Shown here one piece after another: positions 54,418-64,000 of a stretch of 64,000 nucleotides of DNA (its first letter is position 1; each line of letters begins with the position of its first letter). The stretch spans positions 1 through 64,000 of the forward strand of contig JACEEZ010020404.1 in the NCBI GenBank assembly GCA_016584305.1, read 5' to 3'. This stretch comes from Chionoecetes opilio. Taxonomy: Eukaryota > Arthropoda > Malacostraca > Decapoda > Majidae. The position numbers and the translations under genes were made by a program. Under the pieces are notes generated by a model. The model had not been told where the DNA came from. It did not search any database and was given only the letters and a program-made list of their open reading frames with translations.

Positions 54418-54846
54418 AGCCCCTCTCTCTCACTCCCCCATTATCTGCCCTATTACCCATTATTGGTTGTGCCTGATGTGCAAGGCTTAGCTACACTTGC
54501 CTGCATTGAAGGTCACTAGTCACTCACCACTCCACTCCACCCTGTAGAGTGGTAGAGTGAGGCTCCTGTGCTGGCCTTACTCCTTAGCTGCAAACACTGG
54601 CTAGGTGTTAGCTGGAGGGTGAAGCAGGAAGCACCCTTCAAGGAAGCACTTGCCTGCTTGTGTGCTGACGGCCACCAATGTTACAGGTGCTGAGGTGAAG
54701 AGTCCAGGTCGGCGCCCACGCCAGGACTCCTCCTGGCTTCCCTTGTATTAGGCAACGCTTGGTTCATCCCCGGGGCCTCCACCGGGGTTCCTGTAGGACC
54801 AGCTGACGCCTCCCACCACAGGGGTGCTGGCAGAAGTAGTGCTGCA

Positions 54847-56703
54847 ATGGAGGGCGTGAGCACCTACACTTGTGATGACTGTGGCAAAGTGTGCTCCAGC
54901 AAGGCTGGCATTAATGCACACATCCTCACCCATATACGCAAGACAGGGCTGAGGTGTGACCACTGTGGCAAAGTGTTCACTCGTAAGGATGCTATTAGGA
55001 GGCACATGCTCACCCACACTGGTGAGAGAAACTTTGAGTGTCAGGAGTGTAGGAAAACATTTACCTGCAAGAGCAATCTTAACTTACACATGCTCACCCA
55101 CACTGGTGAGATAAACTTTGAGTGCCAGGAGTGTAGGAAAACATTTACCCGCAAGAGCCATCTTAACACACACATGCTCACCCACACTGGTGAGAGAAAC
55201 TTTGAGTGCCAGGAGTGTAGGAAAACATTTACCCGCAAGAGCGATCTTAACATACACATGCTCACCCACACTGGTGAGAGAAACTTTGAGTGTCAGGAGT
55301 GTAGGAAAACATTTACCCGCAAGAGCCGTCTTAACAGACACATGCTCACCCACACTGGTGAGAGAAACTTTGAGTGCCAGGAGTGTAGGAAAACATTTGC
55401 CCGCAAGAGCATTCTTAACACACACATGCTCACCCACACTGGTGAGAGAAACTTTGAGTGCCAGGAGTGTAGGAAAACATTTGCCCAGAAAGGTCATCTT
55501 AACGAACACATGCTCATCCACACTGGTGAGAGAAACTTTGAGTGTCAGGAGTGTAGGAAAACATTTACCCTCAAGAGCAGTCTTAACACACACATGCTCA
55601 CCCACACTGGTGTGAGAAACTTTGAGTGCCAGGAGTGTAGGAAAACATTTACCCTCAAGAGCAGTCATAACAGACACATGTTCACCCACACTGGTGAGAG
55701 AAACTTTGAGTGCCAGGAGTGTAGGAAAACATTTACCCTCAAGAGCAGTCTTAACACACACATGCTCACCCACACTGGTGTGAGAAACTTTGAGTGCCAG
55801 GAGTGTAGGAAAACATTTACCCTCAAGAGCCATCTTAACACACACATGCTCATCCACACTGGTGAGAGAAACTTTGAGTGCCAGGAGTGTAGGAAAACAT
55901 TTGCCCTCAAGAGCCATCTTAAAACACACATGCTCACCCACACTGGTGAGAGAAACTTTGAGTGTCAGGAGTGTAGGAAAACATTTACCTGCAAGAGCAG
56001 TCTTAACAGCCACATGCTCACCCACACTGGTGAGAGAAACTTTGAGTGTCAGGAGTGTAGGAAAACATTTGCCCACAAGAGCCATCTTAACAGCCACATG
56101 CTCACCCACACTGGTGAGAGAAACTTTGAGTGTCAGGAGTGTAGGAAAACATTTGCCCACAAGAGCAGTCTTAACACACACATGCTCACCCACACAGGTG
56201 AGAGAAACTTTGAGTGTCAGGAGTGTAGGAAAACATTTACTACCAAGAGCAGTCTTAACAAACACATGCTCACCCACACTGGTGAGAGAAACTTTGAATG
56301 CCAAGAGTGTAGGAAAACATTTACCCACAAGAGCAGTCTTAACACACACATGCTCACCCACACTGGTGAGAGAAACTTTGAGTGCCAGGAGTGTAGGAAA
56401 ACATTTACCCACAAGAGCATTCTTAACACACACATGCTCACCCACACTGGTGTGAGAAACTTTGAGTGCCAGAAGTGTAGGAAAACATTTACTACCAAGA
56501 GCAATCTTACCGCACACATGCTCACCCACACTGGTGAGAGAAACTTTGAGTGTCAGTTGTGTAGGAAAACATTTACCCAGAAGGGCAGTCTTAACACACA
56601 CATGCTCACCCACACTGGTGAGAGGAAGTACAAGTGTGATATATGCGGCAAGTGTTTTCCTACCAAGGGTCGTGTTGCCAGGCATATTCAGACACACCTG
56701 TGA
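54847..56703 (+). CDS. C2H2 zinc-finger protein with 22 fingers
   Basis: This is an intact 618-residue frame. Finger 1 (C9, C12, H25, H29; its usual Phe is Cys16) and finger 2 (LRCDHCGKVF...) are individual. Then come 19 near-identical 28-residue units of type FECQECRKTF-x5-L-x2-H-MLTHTGERN, and a last finger (YKCDICGKCF...RHIQTH) just before the stop. Linkers are THTGERN, close to the canonical TGEKP. Helix position -1 is C, R, Q, L, H or T; position 3 is N, H, D, R, I or S; position 6 is L, T, I, R, E, S, K or A; most other residues are fixed. This points to nuclear sequence-specific DNA binding by a long array. No SCAN, KRAB, BTB or ZAD domain is visible. The start context GCAATGG is good (G at -3, G at +4), but the frame stays open upstream to 54,694, and an upstream exon is possible. 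Position 8 of the repeats has His for the framework Leu. An AATAAA lies 97 bp past the stop. A broken inverted copy is at 2,243-3,465. Confidence 0.93.
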   Translation: MEGVSTYTCDDCGKVCSSKAGINAHILTHIRKTGLRCDHCGKVFTRKDAIRRHMLTHTGERNFECQECRKTFTCKSNLNLHMLTHTGEINFECQECRKTFTRKSHLNTHMLTHTGERNFECQECRKTFTRKSDLNIHMLTHTGERNFECQECRKTFTRKSRLNRHMLTHTGERNFECQECRKTFARKSILNTHMLTHTGERNFECQECRKTFAQKGHLNEHMLIHTGERNFECQECRKTFTLKSSLNTHMLTHTGVRNFECQECRKTFTLKSSHNRHMFTHTGERNFECQECRKTFTLKSSLNTHMLTHTGVRNFECQECRKTFTLKSHLNTHMLIHTGERNFECQECRKTFALKSHLKTHMLTHTGERNFECQECRKTFTCKSSLNSHMLTHTGERNFECQECRKTFAHKSHLNSHMLTHTGERNFECQECRKTFAHKSSLNTHMLTHTGERNFECQECRKTFTTKSSLNKHMLTHTGERNFECQECRKTFTHKSSLNTHMLTHTGERNFECQECRKTFTHKSILNTHMLTHTGVRNFECQKCRKTFTTKSNLTAHMLTHTGERNFECQLCRKTFTQKGSLNTHMLTHTGERKYKCDICGKCFPTKGRVARHIQTHL

Positions 56704-56754
56704 GGAGGGAGTGTCTGTGTGTGGGTTGTGCTTGTGGTGGTGGGTGAGGGGCTT

Positions 56755-56781
56755 GCCAGGCATATACAACGCCACTTGTGA
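56755..56781 (+). pseudogene. In-frame remnant of a second C-terminus beyond the stop
   Basis: Beyond the TGA at 56,701, and in the same frame, codons 56,755-56,781 read ARHIQRHL followed by TGA, nearly repeating the true terminus ARHIQTHL. Either the last finger's tail was duplicated, or the ancestral protein ended later and a stop arose early. Confidence 0.5.
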
Positions 56782-56799
56782 GGTGTTGTTAAGAATATC

Positions 56800-56805
56800 A
56801 ATAAA
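56800..56805 (+). promoter_or_regulatory. Polyadenylation signal of the zinc-finger gene
   Basis: AATAAA lies 97 bp after the stop codon and is followed within about 20-40 bp by TGTGTTCAATGTTTTATTT, a suitable GU/U-rich downstream element. Confidence 0.6.
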
Positions 56806-56846
56806 GCCACTTCATAAATAATTGTGTTCAATGTTTTATTTCACAG

Positions 56847-56851
<5 letters not shown>

Positions 56852-56920
<69 letters not shown>
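56852..56920. repeat. (GA)n microsatellite downstream of the zinc-finger gene
   Basis: About 34 GA units, nearly the same length as the tract upstream of the gene. Confidence 0.95.
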
Positions 56921-56925
<5 letters not shown>

Positions 56926-56929
56926 ATAG

Positions 56930-57516
56930 GTTCAACATGCATCGCCAATGAACAGACATAGAAGAGAAATACAATATTATTAGCATTATTACTCCTCCTC
57001 CTCCTCCTCTTCTTCATTGGCACTTCCTCCTCTTCTTCCTCCAGAAAGTAATATTAGTAATGAAAGAATTAATAAAACCTTTTTCTCATTAGTATGATGA
57101 TTATTGTTTATATATTTTTGCCACTACAAGTTTGTTTATATTGTTTTATGCTTAAATGATAAAAAGTCAAGAAAGTAAGAGAGAGAGAGAGAGGATAATT
57201 CAGGCAAATTTAAAACAACCACATAAGCAAAGTATGTACCGCTTACACCGTGCGGTTTTCCCTCGCCGTAGCTCTCACTCGTGTTACCTCTCGTTCCACG
57301 TTTGATCTGCCTACCTGCCTACCTTCAAGAAGCCTTACCCTACCCTACCTTACCCTACCCTTATAGAAGCAAGAAGACCATTCCTTCAAATTCAGCTGCC
57401 CCTTATACTTCTTCGGATATAACGGAGTATTGCATATATCGGATCACCCTCCCCCCAAATTGTCCGTTATAGCGAGGGTTTACTGTGTATTGCATGGAAA
57501 CAAGACCCTAGTAGTA
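56930..57516 (-). repeat. Third copy of the 1.5/21.9-kb repeat block, inverted
   Basis: Reverse complement of 21,871-22,335 (ACTAGGGTC, CAGTAAACCCTCGCTATAAC, GGTAGGGTAAGG-type and GGTATAAGCG-like blocks). It resumes after the MITE at 58,530-58,640 with the block corresponding to 19,310-19,430. Confidence 0.85.
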
Positions 57517-57523
57517 ACATTAT

Positions 57524-58521
57524 CCCCTTCACTGCGGCTGGTACAAATACGGTCTCTCAGCTATCTAAGGGTTCACTGCGGCTGGTACATATAGGGTTTC
57601 TGTATTTAAACTCCGCGCTCAATGATATTGTGGGTAAATATTCGCTGTGATCGGCTTGTATGGCAACAGTGTCAAGTGTTGCGATATAATATAACCTCTT
57701 TTTCTCCTTGAGTGAGTTAGTGTGACTAATAAGGTCAAGCGGTACAGTACGACGTGTTGACGCTGCCGCGCCCTCAACTTCAATGGCGAGGCAAAATAGT
57801 AAAGATATTCAACATATTCTTGATGGATATAAAACAGAAGCATGACTGAATGAATGCATGAATGAATGAAACATTTATGTACCAAAATAAGCTTTATTAT
57901 ATTGAGTAGTAAGTGGTTTCGTTGTGCGCCTGGCAGCACGGTCACGGCCCTGTTGCTGCACTCTGACGCAACTCCTCACTTAGCTGGTAGCCTCCACCAA
58001 GACCAAACATAGATTTTCTGGTATGGAATGAGCATCCTATTCATTTAGACACTTTAAATTTATTTTATATTTTTTTTATAATTTTTTTTTTTTTTTTTTT
58101 TTTTTTTTACATTTGTGCCTATAGCGCCTGTAGGCAGTGGTGATCCAGGGTTCGGATGGTAGGCTCTGGAGGTTCACTTGAGGGCTGTGAGGGTTGGTCC
58201 TCGCCCGTGGTGGCGCAGGCAGGATTTTTTATAGTGACGCCTGTGATTAGAGGCTCATGCCGCCCCCCTGTGTCCTCCGATGCACTCGCAATCGAAGGTA
58301 GAGTTGATGGGCAGGGCATGTGGGTGTTCTTAGGTCACTCGACGGTGCAGAAAGATTTCGGTTTTCTTAGGGGGTCGAACTCGGGTCACCGAGAACGCCA
58401 GTCGGAGACGCTAACCACTCCGCTACCGTCTCCCCTATATGATAAGTAATTATTTTATATTTTAATTAAACTTGCCGCACAGGGGGGTAGGCCTATGAAT
58501 TTGATATCAGCAGTGAAGGGG
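57524..58521. mobile_element. piggyBac-like MITE (about 620 bp) interrupted by a SINE
   Basis: Ends CCCCTTCACTGCGGCTGG and (inverted) CCCCTTCACTGCTGATATC, bordered by TTAT (decayed TTAA, 57,520-57,523) and TTAA (58,522-58,525). The copy of this locus at 19.4 kb has a single TTAA (19,436-19,439) and no MITE, a clean empty site. The interior matches the 59,140 copy, apart from the SINE. Confidence 0.85.
58083..58437 (-). mobile_element. tRNA-derived SINE of a third family
   Basis: Minus strand: head GGTAGCGGAGTGGTTAGCG (A box), GAGTTCGACCCCC (B box), a ~280-bp unique body and a poly-A tail (T run 58,084-58,109). Inserted into the piggyBac-like MITE; the uninterrupted MITE at 59,140 shows what was there. 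Tail and head differ from the tRNA-Val family. Confidence 0.8.
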
Positions 58522-58640
58522 TTAAGCTGAAAAAAGTAAATACATAGAATACAGACACACAACTATATGTCACTGGTTGAGATTCCCAGCCAGAAAATCA
58601 ATGAAGTGCTTCCCATAAAAGCGTAGGAGTGGTAAAGTAA

Positions 58641-59135
58641 CATTTTGTGATGTGATAGCCTCATCCACAAAAAACAAAAATTGCCATCAAAATTCGCATC
58701 AGCATCAGCATCAGCATCCAACAACCAAGATTTTACCGTCGACCTTGCCACGATTGTAAAAAGTTTATACGCATCCGCACGTCCGCATTTTTAGACATCC
58801 GATTCACTTAAACTCTTCGCCATTTAAAACTTTGCGAGTTAACTTTTAACATGAAACATATCAATAGAAGGGCAATTGTATCAGCTTTCCATTGATATAT
58901 TTCGTTTTCTGATAAATGAATTAGAACCATGCATAAATTAACGTTAACTAAAATAATATCATTGTCATTCGGATCGGCAAGTAAAAAAGTGTTCCATGAG
59001 TACAGTAGACTATGGTTTATCAGTATAAAGGATACACTGTTATCTTCGTAAATGTTTGTTCTATAATATTACCAAATAAAAAACTAAAATACACTAAAGA
59101 AATGCCATTATGAGACTGAAGAAATATGCATGAAC
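58641..59135. other. No gene recognised
   Basis: A/T-rich sequence with a short GCATCA hexamer run (58,697-58,718). Nothing coding seen. Confidence 0.5.
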
Positions 59136-59139
59136 TTAA

Positions 59140-59759
59140 CCCCTTCACTGCGGTTATCAAATTCATAGTCCTACCCCCCTGTGCGGCAGGTTTAATTAAA
59201 ATATAAAATAATTACTGATCATATTTTAAAGTGCCTAAATGAATAGGATGCTCATTCCATACCAGAAAATCCATGTTTCGTCTTGGTGGAGGCTACCAGC
59301 TAAGTGAAGAGTTACGTCAAAGTGCAGTAACAGGGCCGTGACCGTGCTGCCAGACGCACAATGAAACTACTTACTACTCAACATAATACAGCTTATTTTG
59401 GTACATAAATGCTTCATTCATGCATTCATTCAATCATTCATACTTCTGTTTTATATCCATCAAGAATATATTGAATATCTTGACTATTTAGCCTCGCCAT
59501 TGAAGTAGAGGGCGCGGCAGCGTCAACACGTCGTACTGTACCGCTTGACCTTATTAGTCACACTAACTCACGCAAGCAGAAAAAGAGGTTCTATTATATC
59601 GCGACACTTGACACTGTTGCCATTCAAGCCTATCACAATGAATATTTACCCATAATATCATTGAGCACGCAGTTTAAATACAGAAACCATATATGTACCA
59701 GCCGCAGTGAACCCTTAAATAGCTGAGAGACCGTATTTGTACCAGCCGCAGTGAAGGGG
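59140..59759. mobile_element. piggyBac-like MITE, 620 bp, intact ends
   Basis: TTAA at 59,136-59,139 and 59,760-59,763 borders ends CCCCTTCACTGCGG in inverted orientation. A subterminal CCGCAGTGAACCCTTAAATA gives a second internal copy of the end motif at 59,702. No coding capacity. Sister of 57,524-58,521 in opposite orientation. Confidence 0.85.
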
Positions 59760-59763
59760 TTAA

Positions 59764-60043
59764 TATTCACTTAGGGCCGTACTATTAAACCTTCCGCCCG
59801 GGCTGGCGATCGCCTGCCGATGCTGCGCCAGGTGAACGCCAGCCTCAGGAAATCCTTACTTGTAAACACTGGCTTCCGCCAACCCTGGCAAACGCCAGGG
59901 TTGGCGGACGTGAGTGTTCGCCAGCGCTAACCTTCTCCTATTCTCGCTCGACTCGGCGAAATAGCACAGGAAATTGGGGGAAATTCAAGTTTGTTTACAT
60001 CTACAGTCGACAACCACCGCTACGAGTGACGATGCTGGCTCTC
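59764..60043. other. GC-rich block with GGCGAACGCCAGC-type palindromes
   Basis: Starts TTAGGGCCGTACTATTAAAC and contains several GCCAGGGTTGGCGG/CCGCCAACCCTGGC inverted pairs (59,876-59,910). Perhaps the end of another DNA element. A forward frame is open from 59,965 into the TTAA target. Confidence 0.4.
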
Positions 60044-60047
60044 TTAA

Positions 60048-61463
60048 AGTAATCGTCCAGACCCATTTTTTTTTTGCCGAATTATGTTGAATGTACATTC
60101 AAAACCTAATCCACCAAAAATAATTTATTTCCAGGCCTTATTTCCGTAAAAACACGACTTATGTAAAAAGCGCGCGAAAAAACAAATCTTCCCTCCAACA
60201 GGGCTACGACTGTTATTGATGACGTCAGAACAGGGACGCCCGCAGACACTCTGTCTGACACCTGTCGGCAAATGTTATGATGAGCGATTGTACTTCGGTG
60301 TCAACAGTGAATCTGTCGCTGTGACAGATTTAGAGTACGATGCTCAATCTGACACCGAAAGAAATGACGCTGGTCGCGTATACTATGAGGAAAACGAACC
60401 TCAGATTGTCATGGGATCCTATATGTTTGAGCCCGAGTACGAGGTGGATTAACAGGTGTTAGCAGAGCCTGAGGTTCAGCAGGAGGACCTGGCACTTCTC
60501 CAAAACATGGATTGGTAAATAAGGTTATACCATGTGTGTGTGGGAATCACAATGAAGGTACTTTCGAGAAAATCCTATGGTTAGTTTTGGAGCTACAGTC
60601 AAACGTCATTACTCGGAAACCACATACTAGCATTAACTACAGCATAGAGTTGGAAAATATGCGGGCGGGAAGGCAGAAAGTGTGACAGCCACACCACCTC
60701 AGGGTCTCTCACCACAGGGCACGCCCACTCCACAACTGGTTTACTTGGTTTACTTGGTCTTGTTAAGAGGCAAAGCCTCACAGTCGTGGTGGTCCACCGC
60801 TGCTGCTAGTCCTGGCGTCCCTGTCTAACAGGGCCACCTGGTCTGGTATGGTGTTGGCCTAAGTCACTGTCTTACGGGGGGGGCGCCGCCCTTGTCCAGC
60901 ACACCCGTGTACACAGGCTCACCTCACACTCGTCGTCCCCAACCTACACACTGGGTAGGCGACTAGTCACGCTGCACATTCTCGCTGGTCTTTCACCCGC
61001 TGTGTACACTACACACCGTTCCTCAACACAACTGCTCGCCCCAACACACTATAGGCGTGTATCACCCTACACACGCCACTCCTTTCCGTGTGCAAACTTT
61101 TCTCGAAAGGCACAGCTGTCTTGCTGCACCCATAAAGGATGCATGCATGTGGCATATAGCAAATAAAAATCTATCAGAAACACCCAAATATCTTCAAGTA
61201 CTATATTTATCTCTGTGTTTACGTGCCTCTGATCAAGCGCGGGAAGAGAGCCTCCCTGATGCTACGTCACCGAGCCTGAGCATGAGCGTCTGCAAACCTT
61301 GAGTGTGTTTTGAAAACTCGGGGAATTTGCAGATTTTGATTGCGGATTATTTAAAAACGGCTGACTGGATACAAAAAGTGACGACGTATTGTTGATATAC
61401 TCGTTAATGGCTATGATTTGATTGCATTAAATCAGGAATGATGAAATGGTCTGGACGATTACT
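60048..61463 (+). mobile_element. TTAA-target DNA transposon, 1,416 bp, AGTAATCGTCCAGACC ends
   Basis: Ends AGTAATCGTCCAGACC and (inverted) the same 16 bp, then CATT, with TTAA at 60,044-60,047 and 61,464-61,467. TTAA duplication occurs in piggyBac and Kolobok, among others; the termini do not decide. Carries the small frame at 60,216-60,452 but no full transposase, so it is probably internally deleted. A shorter relative is at 24,920. Confidence 0.85.
60216..60452 (+). CDS. Acidic 78-residue protein fragment carried by the TTAA element
   Basis: The frame ends in an acidic stretch with YDAQSDTERND, YYEENEPQIV and SYMFEPEYEVD. Short IQPYMFEP-like blocks appear near the N-termini of larger uncharacterised invertebrate proteins, so this may be the start of a longer transposon gene whose 3' part was deleted; that is recall, not a search result. 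The continuation after the stop (60,453-60,520) still reads as acidic/Gln-rich in the same region. No catalytic motif is visible. Confidence 0.35.
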   Translation: MMTSEQGRPQTLCLTPVGKCYDERLYFGVNSESVAVTDLEYDAQSDTERNDAGRVYYEENEPQIVMGSYMFEPEYEVD

Positions 61464-61739
61464 TTAAGGCAACTCCTATATCCACTGTGGATAAGGGGAT
61501 GCTCATTGACCTCATCAAGGAGTATATTGAGGGCATAGGTGACAAAACTACCAAGTTATATGCCGTGATTACACTTGTAGCTACTCTTCCAGACAGTACT
61601 GTTATTAATCATTAAAGTTCGTTCATCACTGAACTAACGTGCAACAATATGTCACATGCTTCCTAAGGCAGTTGTGATATTAACCATTTAACCTTATTTA
61701 GCACCTAACTCGTACAAAGATAGGGTATTATTCTTATAT

Positions 61740-62275
61740 CTTCTGTACTCTCCATCTCCTCTCTCTCTTTATCGTGCTTTTCTCGTCACTCCATCTCATC
61801 TGTACACAGCCCTCTCCATCTCTCTTCTCTTCCTTCTCTCATTTTCCCCTATAATTTCGTTCACCCTTTCTCCTCTCTCTTCTCCTCCTCTCCTCTGGAT
61901 CTTTTCTCCCTCCCATTCTCAACTCCTTCTCCTCTCCTCTCTTCTTTCTCCTCTTTTCTCTCTCTCTCCTCCTACCTCTCCCTGTCCTCTACTCTCTCTC
62001 TCTGTCACGTCACCTTTTCCTCCCTCCATTCCTCTTAATTTCAGTAACCCTTTCTCCCTTCTCTCCTTCCTCCTCTCTTTTGTCTCCCTCCCTTCTCCCC
62101 TCCCTCTCTCCCTTCCCTTACCTGGTTCTTACAAACCTGTTCCCCCTACTGGTGGGCCTTCGTCTCCCTCCTGCCCTTCCTCCCTTCATCTTTCCTTTCT
62201 GTCTCCTCCCTCCATCATCCTTCTTCCGTCCTCCTTTCGTCCTCACTCCTCCCTCCTCCTATCTCTCTCCCTCTG
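61740..62275. repeat. Pyrimidine-rich low-complexity tract
   Basis: CTCTCC, CTTCTCC and CCTCCCT units dominate over 530 bp. Open frames in it are Ser/Leu/Pro rich and not genes. Confidence 0.85.
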
Positions 62276-62280
62276 TTAGA

Positions 62281-62340
62281 GCGTTAAACTGTCATTAGTG
62301 TAATTGCGAGACTTAAAACTATAATTACTATTCATTAACA
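62281..62340 (+). repeat. Dispersed direct repeat, first copy (second at 63,205-63,262)
   Basis: GTTAAACTGTCATTAGTGTA...TTAAAACTATAATTACT recurs at 63,205-63,262 with a few substitutions. A second pair, TAACGTGCAACAATAT, lies at about 61,639 and 63,801. Both pairs are direct and keep roughly similar order, suggesting an old tandem duplication. Confidence 0.5.
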
Positions 62341-62570
62341 CCTACTGCTAAACAAGGCAATACTACCACCACTACTGCTACTACTATTACTACTGCTATG
62401 CTATGCTATGTTTGGCATAGCAGTAGTAAACTAGTCATATTTGAATCGATCGTATATTCTAGAGCGAGAGAGAGAGAGAGAGTATAAATTTTTGTAGTAT
62501 AAAATTAAGTGAAACAAACTATTGATTAAAGAAAGTATATTAATCATATTAATACGAAGTTCGTGTGTGC

Positions 62571-62576
<6 letters not shown>

Positions 62577-62602
<26 letters not shown>
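62577..62602. repeat. (GT)n microsatellite
   Basis: About 13 GT units, after GTGTGTGCGTAT. Confidence 0.9.
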
Positions 62603-62605
<3 letters not shown>

Positions 62606-62831
62606 GACTGAAGTGCTGGTGAAGGCTAAGTGACTGCACATTTCCACTACATGCTTTATATATGGGTCCTGGCCCTGATATCTCCACTTAGCTTATAGGA
62701 TGTAAATGGATCAGAAAGCCTTGCTTGAGGCACAAGAAGGATACAGTTTTTAGCACCTCGAGACGTCACCTTATTAAAATGTCTTTAGTGGTTGGTTTGT
62801 GCAGGAGTTAAACCCATAATTACCAGATTAG

Positions 62832-62832
<1 letters not shown>

Positions 62833-62909
<77 letters not shown>
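62833..62909. repeat. (CT)n microsatellite
   Basis: About 38 CT units with one phase slip near 62,870. A run of 18 C follows at about 63,025-63,042. Confidence 0.9.
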
Positions 62910-62911
<2 letters not shown>

Positions 62912-63262
62912 ACACTATCACACAATGAGGAATATACACATACATAATGTAAAATTAAAAATACTTTAATTATAGATATTTCCAAACAATATTATTGGCT
63001 ACATTCACACATCTACGCGCGCACCCCCCCCCCCCCCCCCTTTGCTCTCAGTGTTACGAATATATTTTGCTATAGCCATTATTTTTCCAGAAAACAAAGA
63101 ATGTAAATATTTTAAAAGTTACTTCATCCTGTCTCATGGAAGAAGGACCCAGTTGAAGGGCTCAATGGAAGGAAGAAGGGAGGGAAAGAGGGAGGGAGGG
63201 AGGGAGCTGTTAAATTGTCATTAGCTGTTGGTGCGGGATTTAAAACTATAATTACTCATCAG

Positions 63263-64000
63263 GGAGCTATAAAGTCGGGAAGGTTTGAAACAGGTGTGGC
63301 TACTTAGGGGGGGTGGAGCGGGTCTCCAAGAGGAGACTGAGCGAACATTTGTAGACAAGGAAAAGATTTGAGAAATTGATGGGATTGCCTCGCCCCAAGT
63401 GCTCGCGAAGTTCATTGCGTGACTGTTTACTACCGAAACATTACTACCGTTATTTCAGCCATAAACGTTAAGTTAGGTGTTAAATTAATTAGGTAGAGGT
63501 GGAGTTTGGTATAGTAACCGATATCAAGAAAAAAGAAACAATGATCAATACTATGGCAGTGCGAAGCGGGAGCAATTAGGTTTGTTTAAGGGTTTGGGGG
63601 GGGCGGGGCGGGCACCCCCACACTGTAACAAACATTTATATTTCCGACAAAAAAAGAGGGCCAGATATTCAAAACACTACAAACTATTCAGAAAACTAAG
63701 GTTAGTGTCGACATCGAATATCAGTGAATGCCCACTTCCGAAATTTTTACCAAAGATAGGTTCGATATTTGTAATTTATAACTCGTTTTCTCACATTATC
63801 TAACGTGCAACAATATCTCATTATACTCCAGTAGGGATATTAATTAAAGATCAATCAACACTTAACCTTAAAATGTAAACAATCGATCCTCTATTTACTT
63901 ACAGTAGTTGTATTATTGAATATAATTTTTTATAACCGCTTAAACCTAACAATGCAGCAATCGATCATACTTACCAGTATCGATATAAACGATCACACTT
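63263..64000. other. No gene recognised
   Basis: Mixed A/T-rich sequence with short frames only. A GGGGGGGGCGGGGCGGGC run lies near 63,596-63,613. The window ends without a boundary feature. Confidence 0.5.

Noticed and set aside
55084..56775. 563-codon open frame on the minus strand
   Set aside because: It is the antisense shadow of the 84-bp zinc-finger repeat; its translation is a meaningless 28-residue repeat, and the period (a multiple of three) alone keeps it open.

Overview
This is a eukaryotic nuclear window, almost certainly arthropod and most probably a decapod crustacean. No bacterial gene, operon, ribosome-binding site, rRNA or CRISPR array is present. The arthropod inference rests on TTAGG/CCTAA-type telomere-like arrays, very long (CT)n, (CTGT)n, (GA)n and (AC)n microsatellites, tRNA-Val-headed SINEs, Jockey-like LINE debris, and many MITEs with clean TTAA, TAA, TA and 8-bp target-site duplications. 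The species cannot be named from the sequence.

Two long intact reading frames stand out. At 54,847-56,703 (+) lies a 22-finger C2H2 zinc-finger gene whose 84-bp units are nearly identical in framework and differ mainly at DNA-contact residues. At 19,605-21,368 (+) a 587-residue protein with a FEN1/XPG-like nuclease core and a Cys-rich tail sits inside a 2,423-bp DNA transposon (19,448-21,870), best matched to the Academ type. Smaller candidates are a possible first exon (24,748-24,817), an unassigned 122-codon frame (49,812-50,180) and a 78-codon frame (60,216-60,452) carried by a TTAA transposon.

Layout. 1-15.2 kb is a degenerate, homopolymer-swollen tract that looks like poorly polished sequence; it still holds a recognisable inverted copy of the zinc-finger locus (about 1.3-4.1 kb) and LINE scraps. 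16.4-19.1 kb and 31.3-35.2 kb are the arms of a large inverted repeat. Between them lie the Academ-like element, a Jockey-like LINE broken by a SINE (22.3-24.2 kb), and a LINE containing a SINE that contains a Harbinger-like element (25.6-30.0 kb). 36.6-43.0 kb and 48.5-54.1 kb are two direct copies of one segment; each ends in a hAT MITE loaded with a Harbinger-like element, a SINE and a pogo-like MITE. 43.4-48.2 kb holds another DNA element, 77-bp tandem repeats and a foldback element. The zinc-finger gene follows at 54.8 kb, then piggyBac-like MITEs, a TTAA element and low-complexity sequence to the end.

The window is best read as a record of nested transposition. Several insertions can be proven internally because a duplicated copy elsewhere in the window preserves the unoccupied target site: the Academ-like element (empty site near 1,504), the hAT MITE (empty site near 4,030) and the piggyBac-like MITE (empty site near 19,436). 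Apart from the zinc-finger gene I see no convincing host gene. Uneven consensus quality should be assumed in 1-15.2 kb and to a lesser degree in 31-47 kb.
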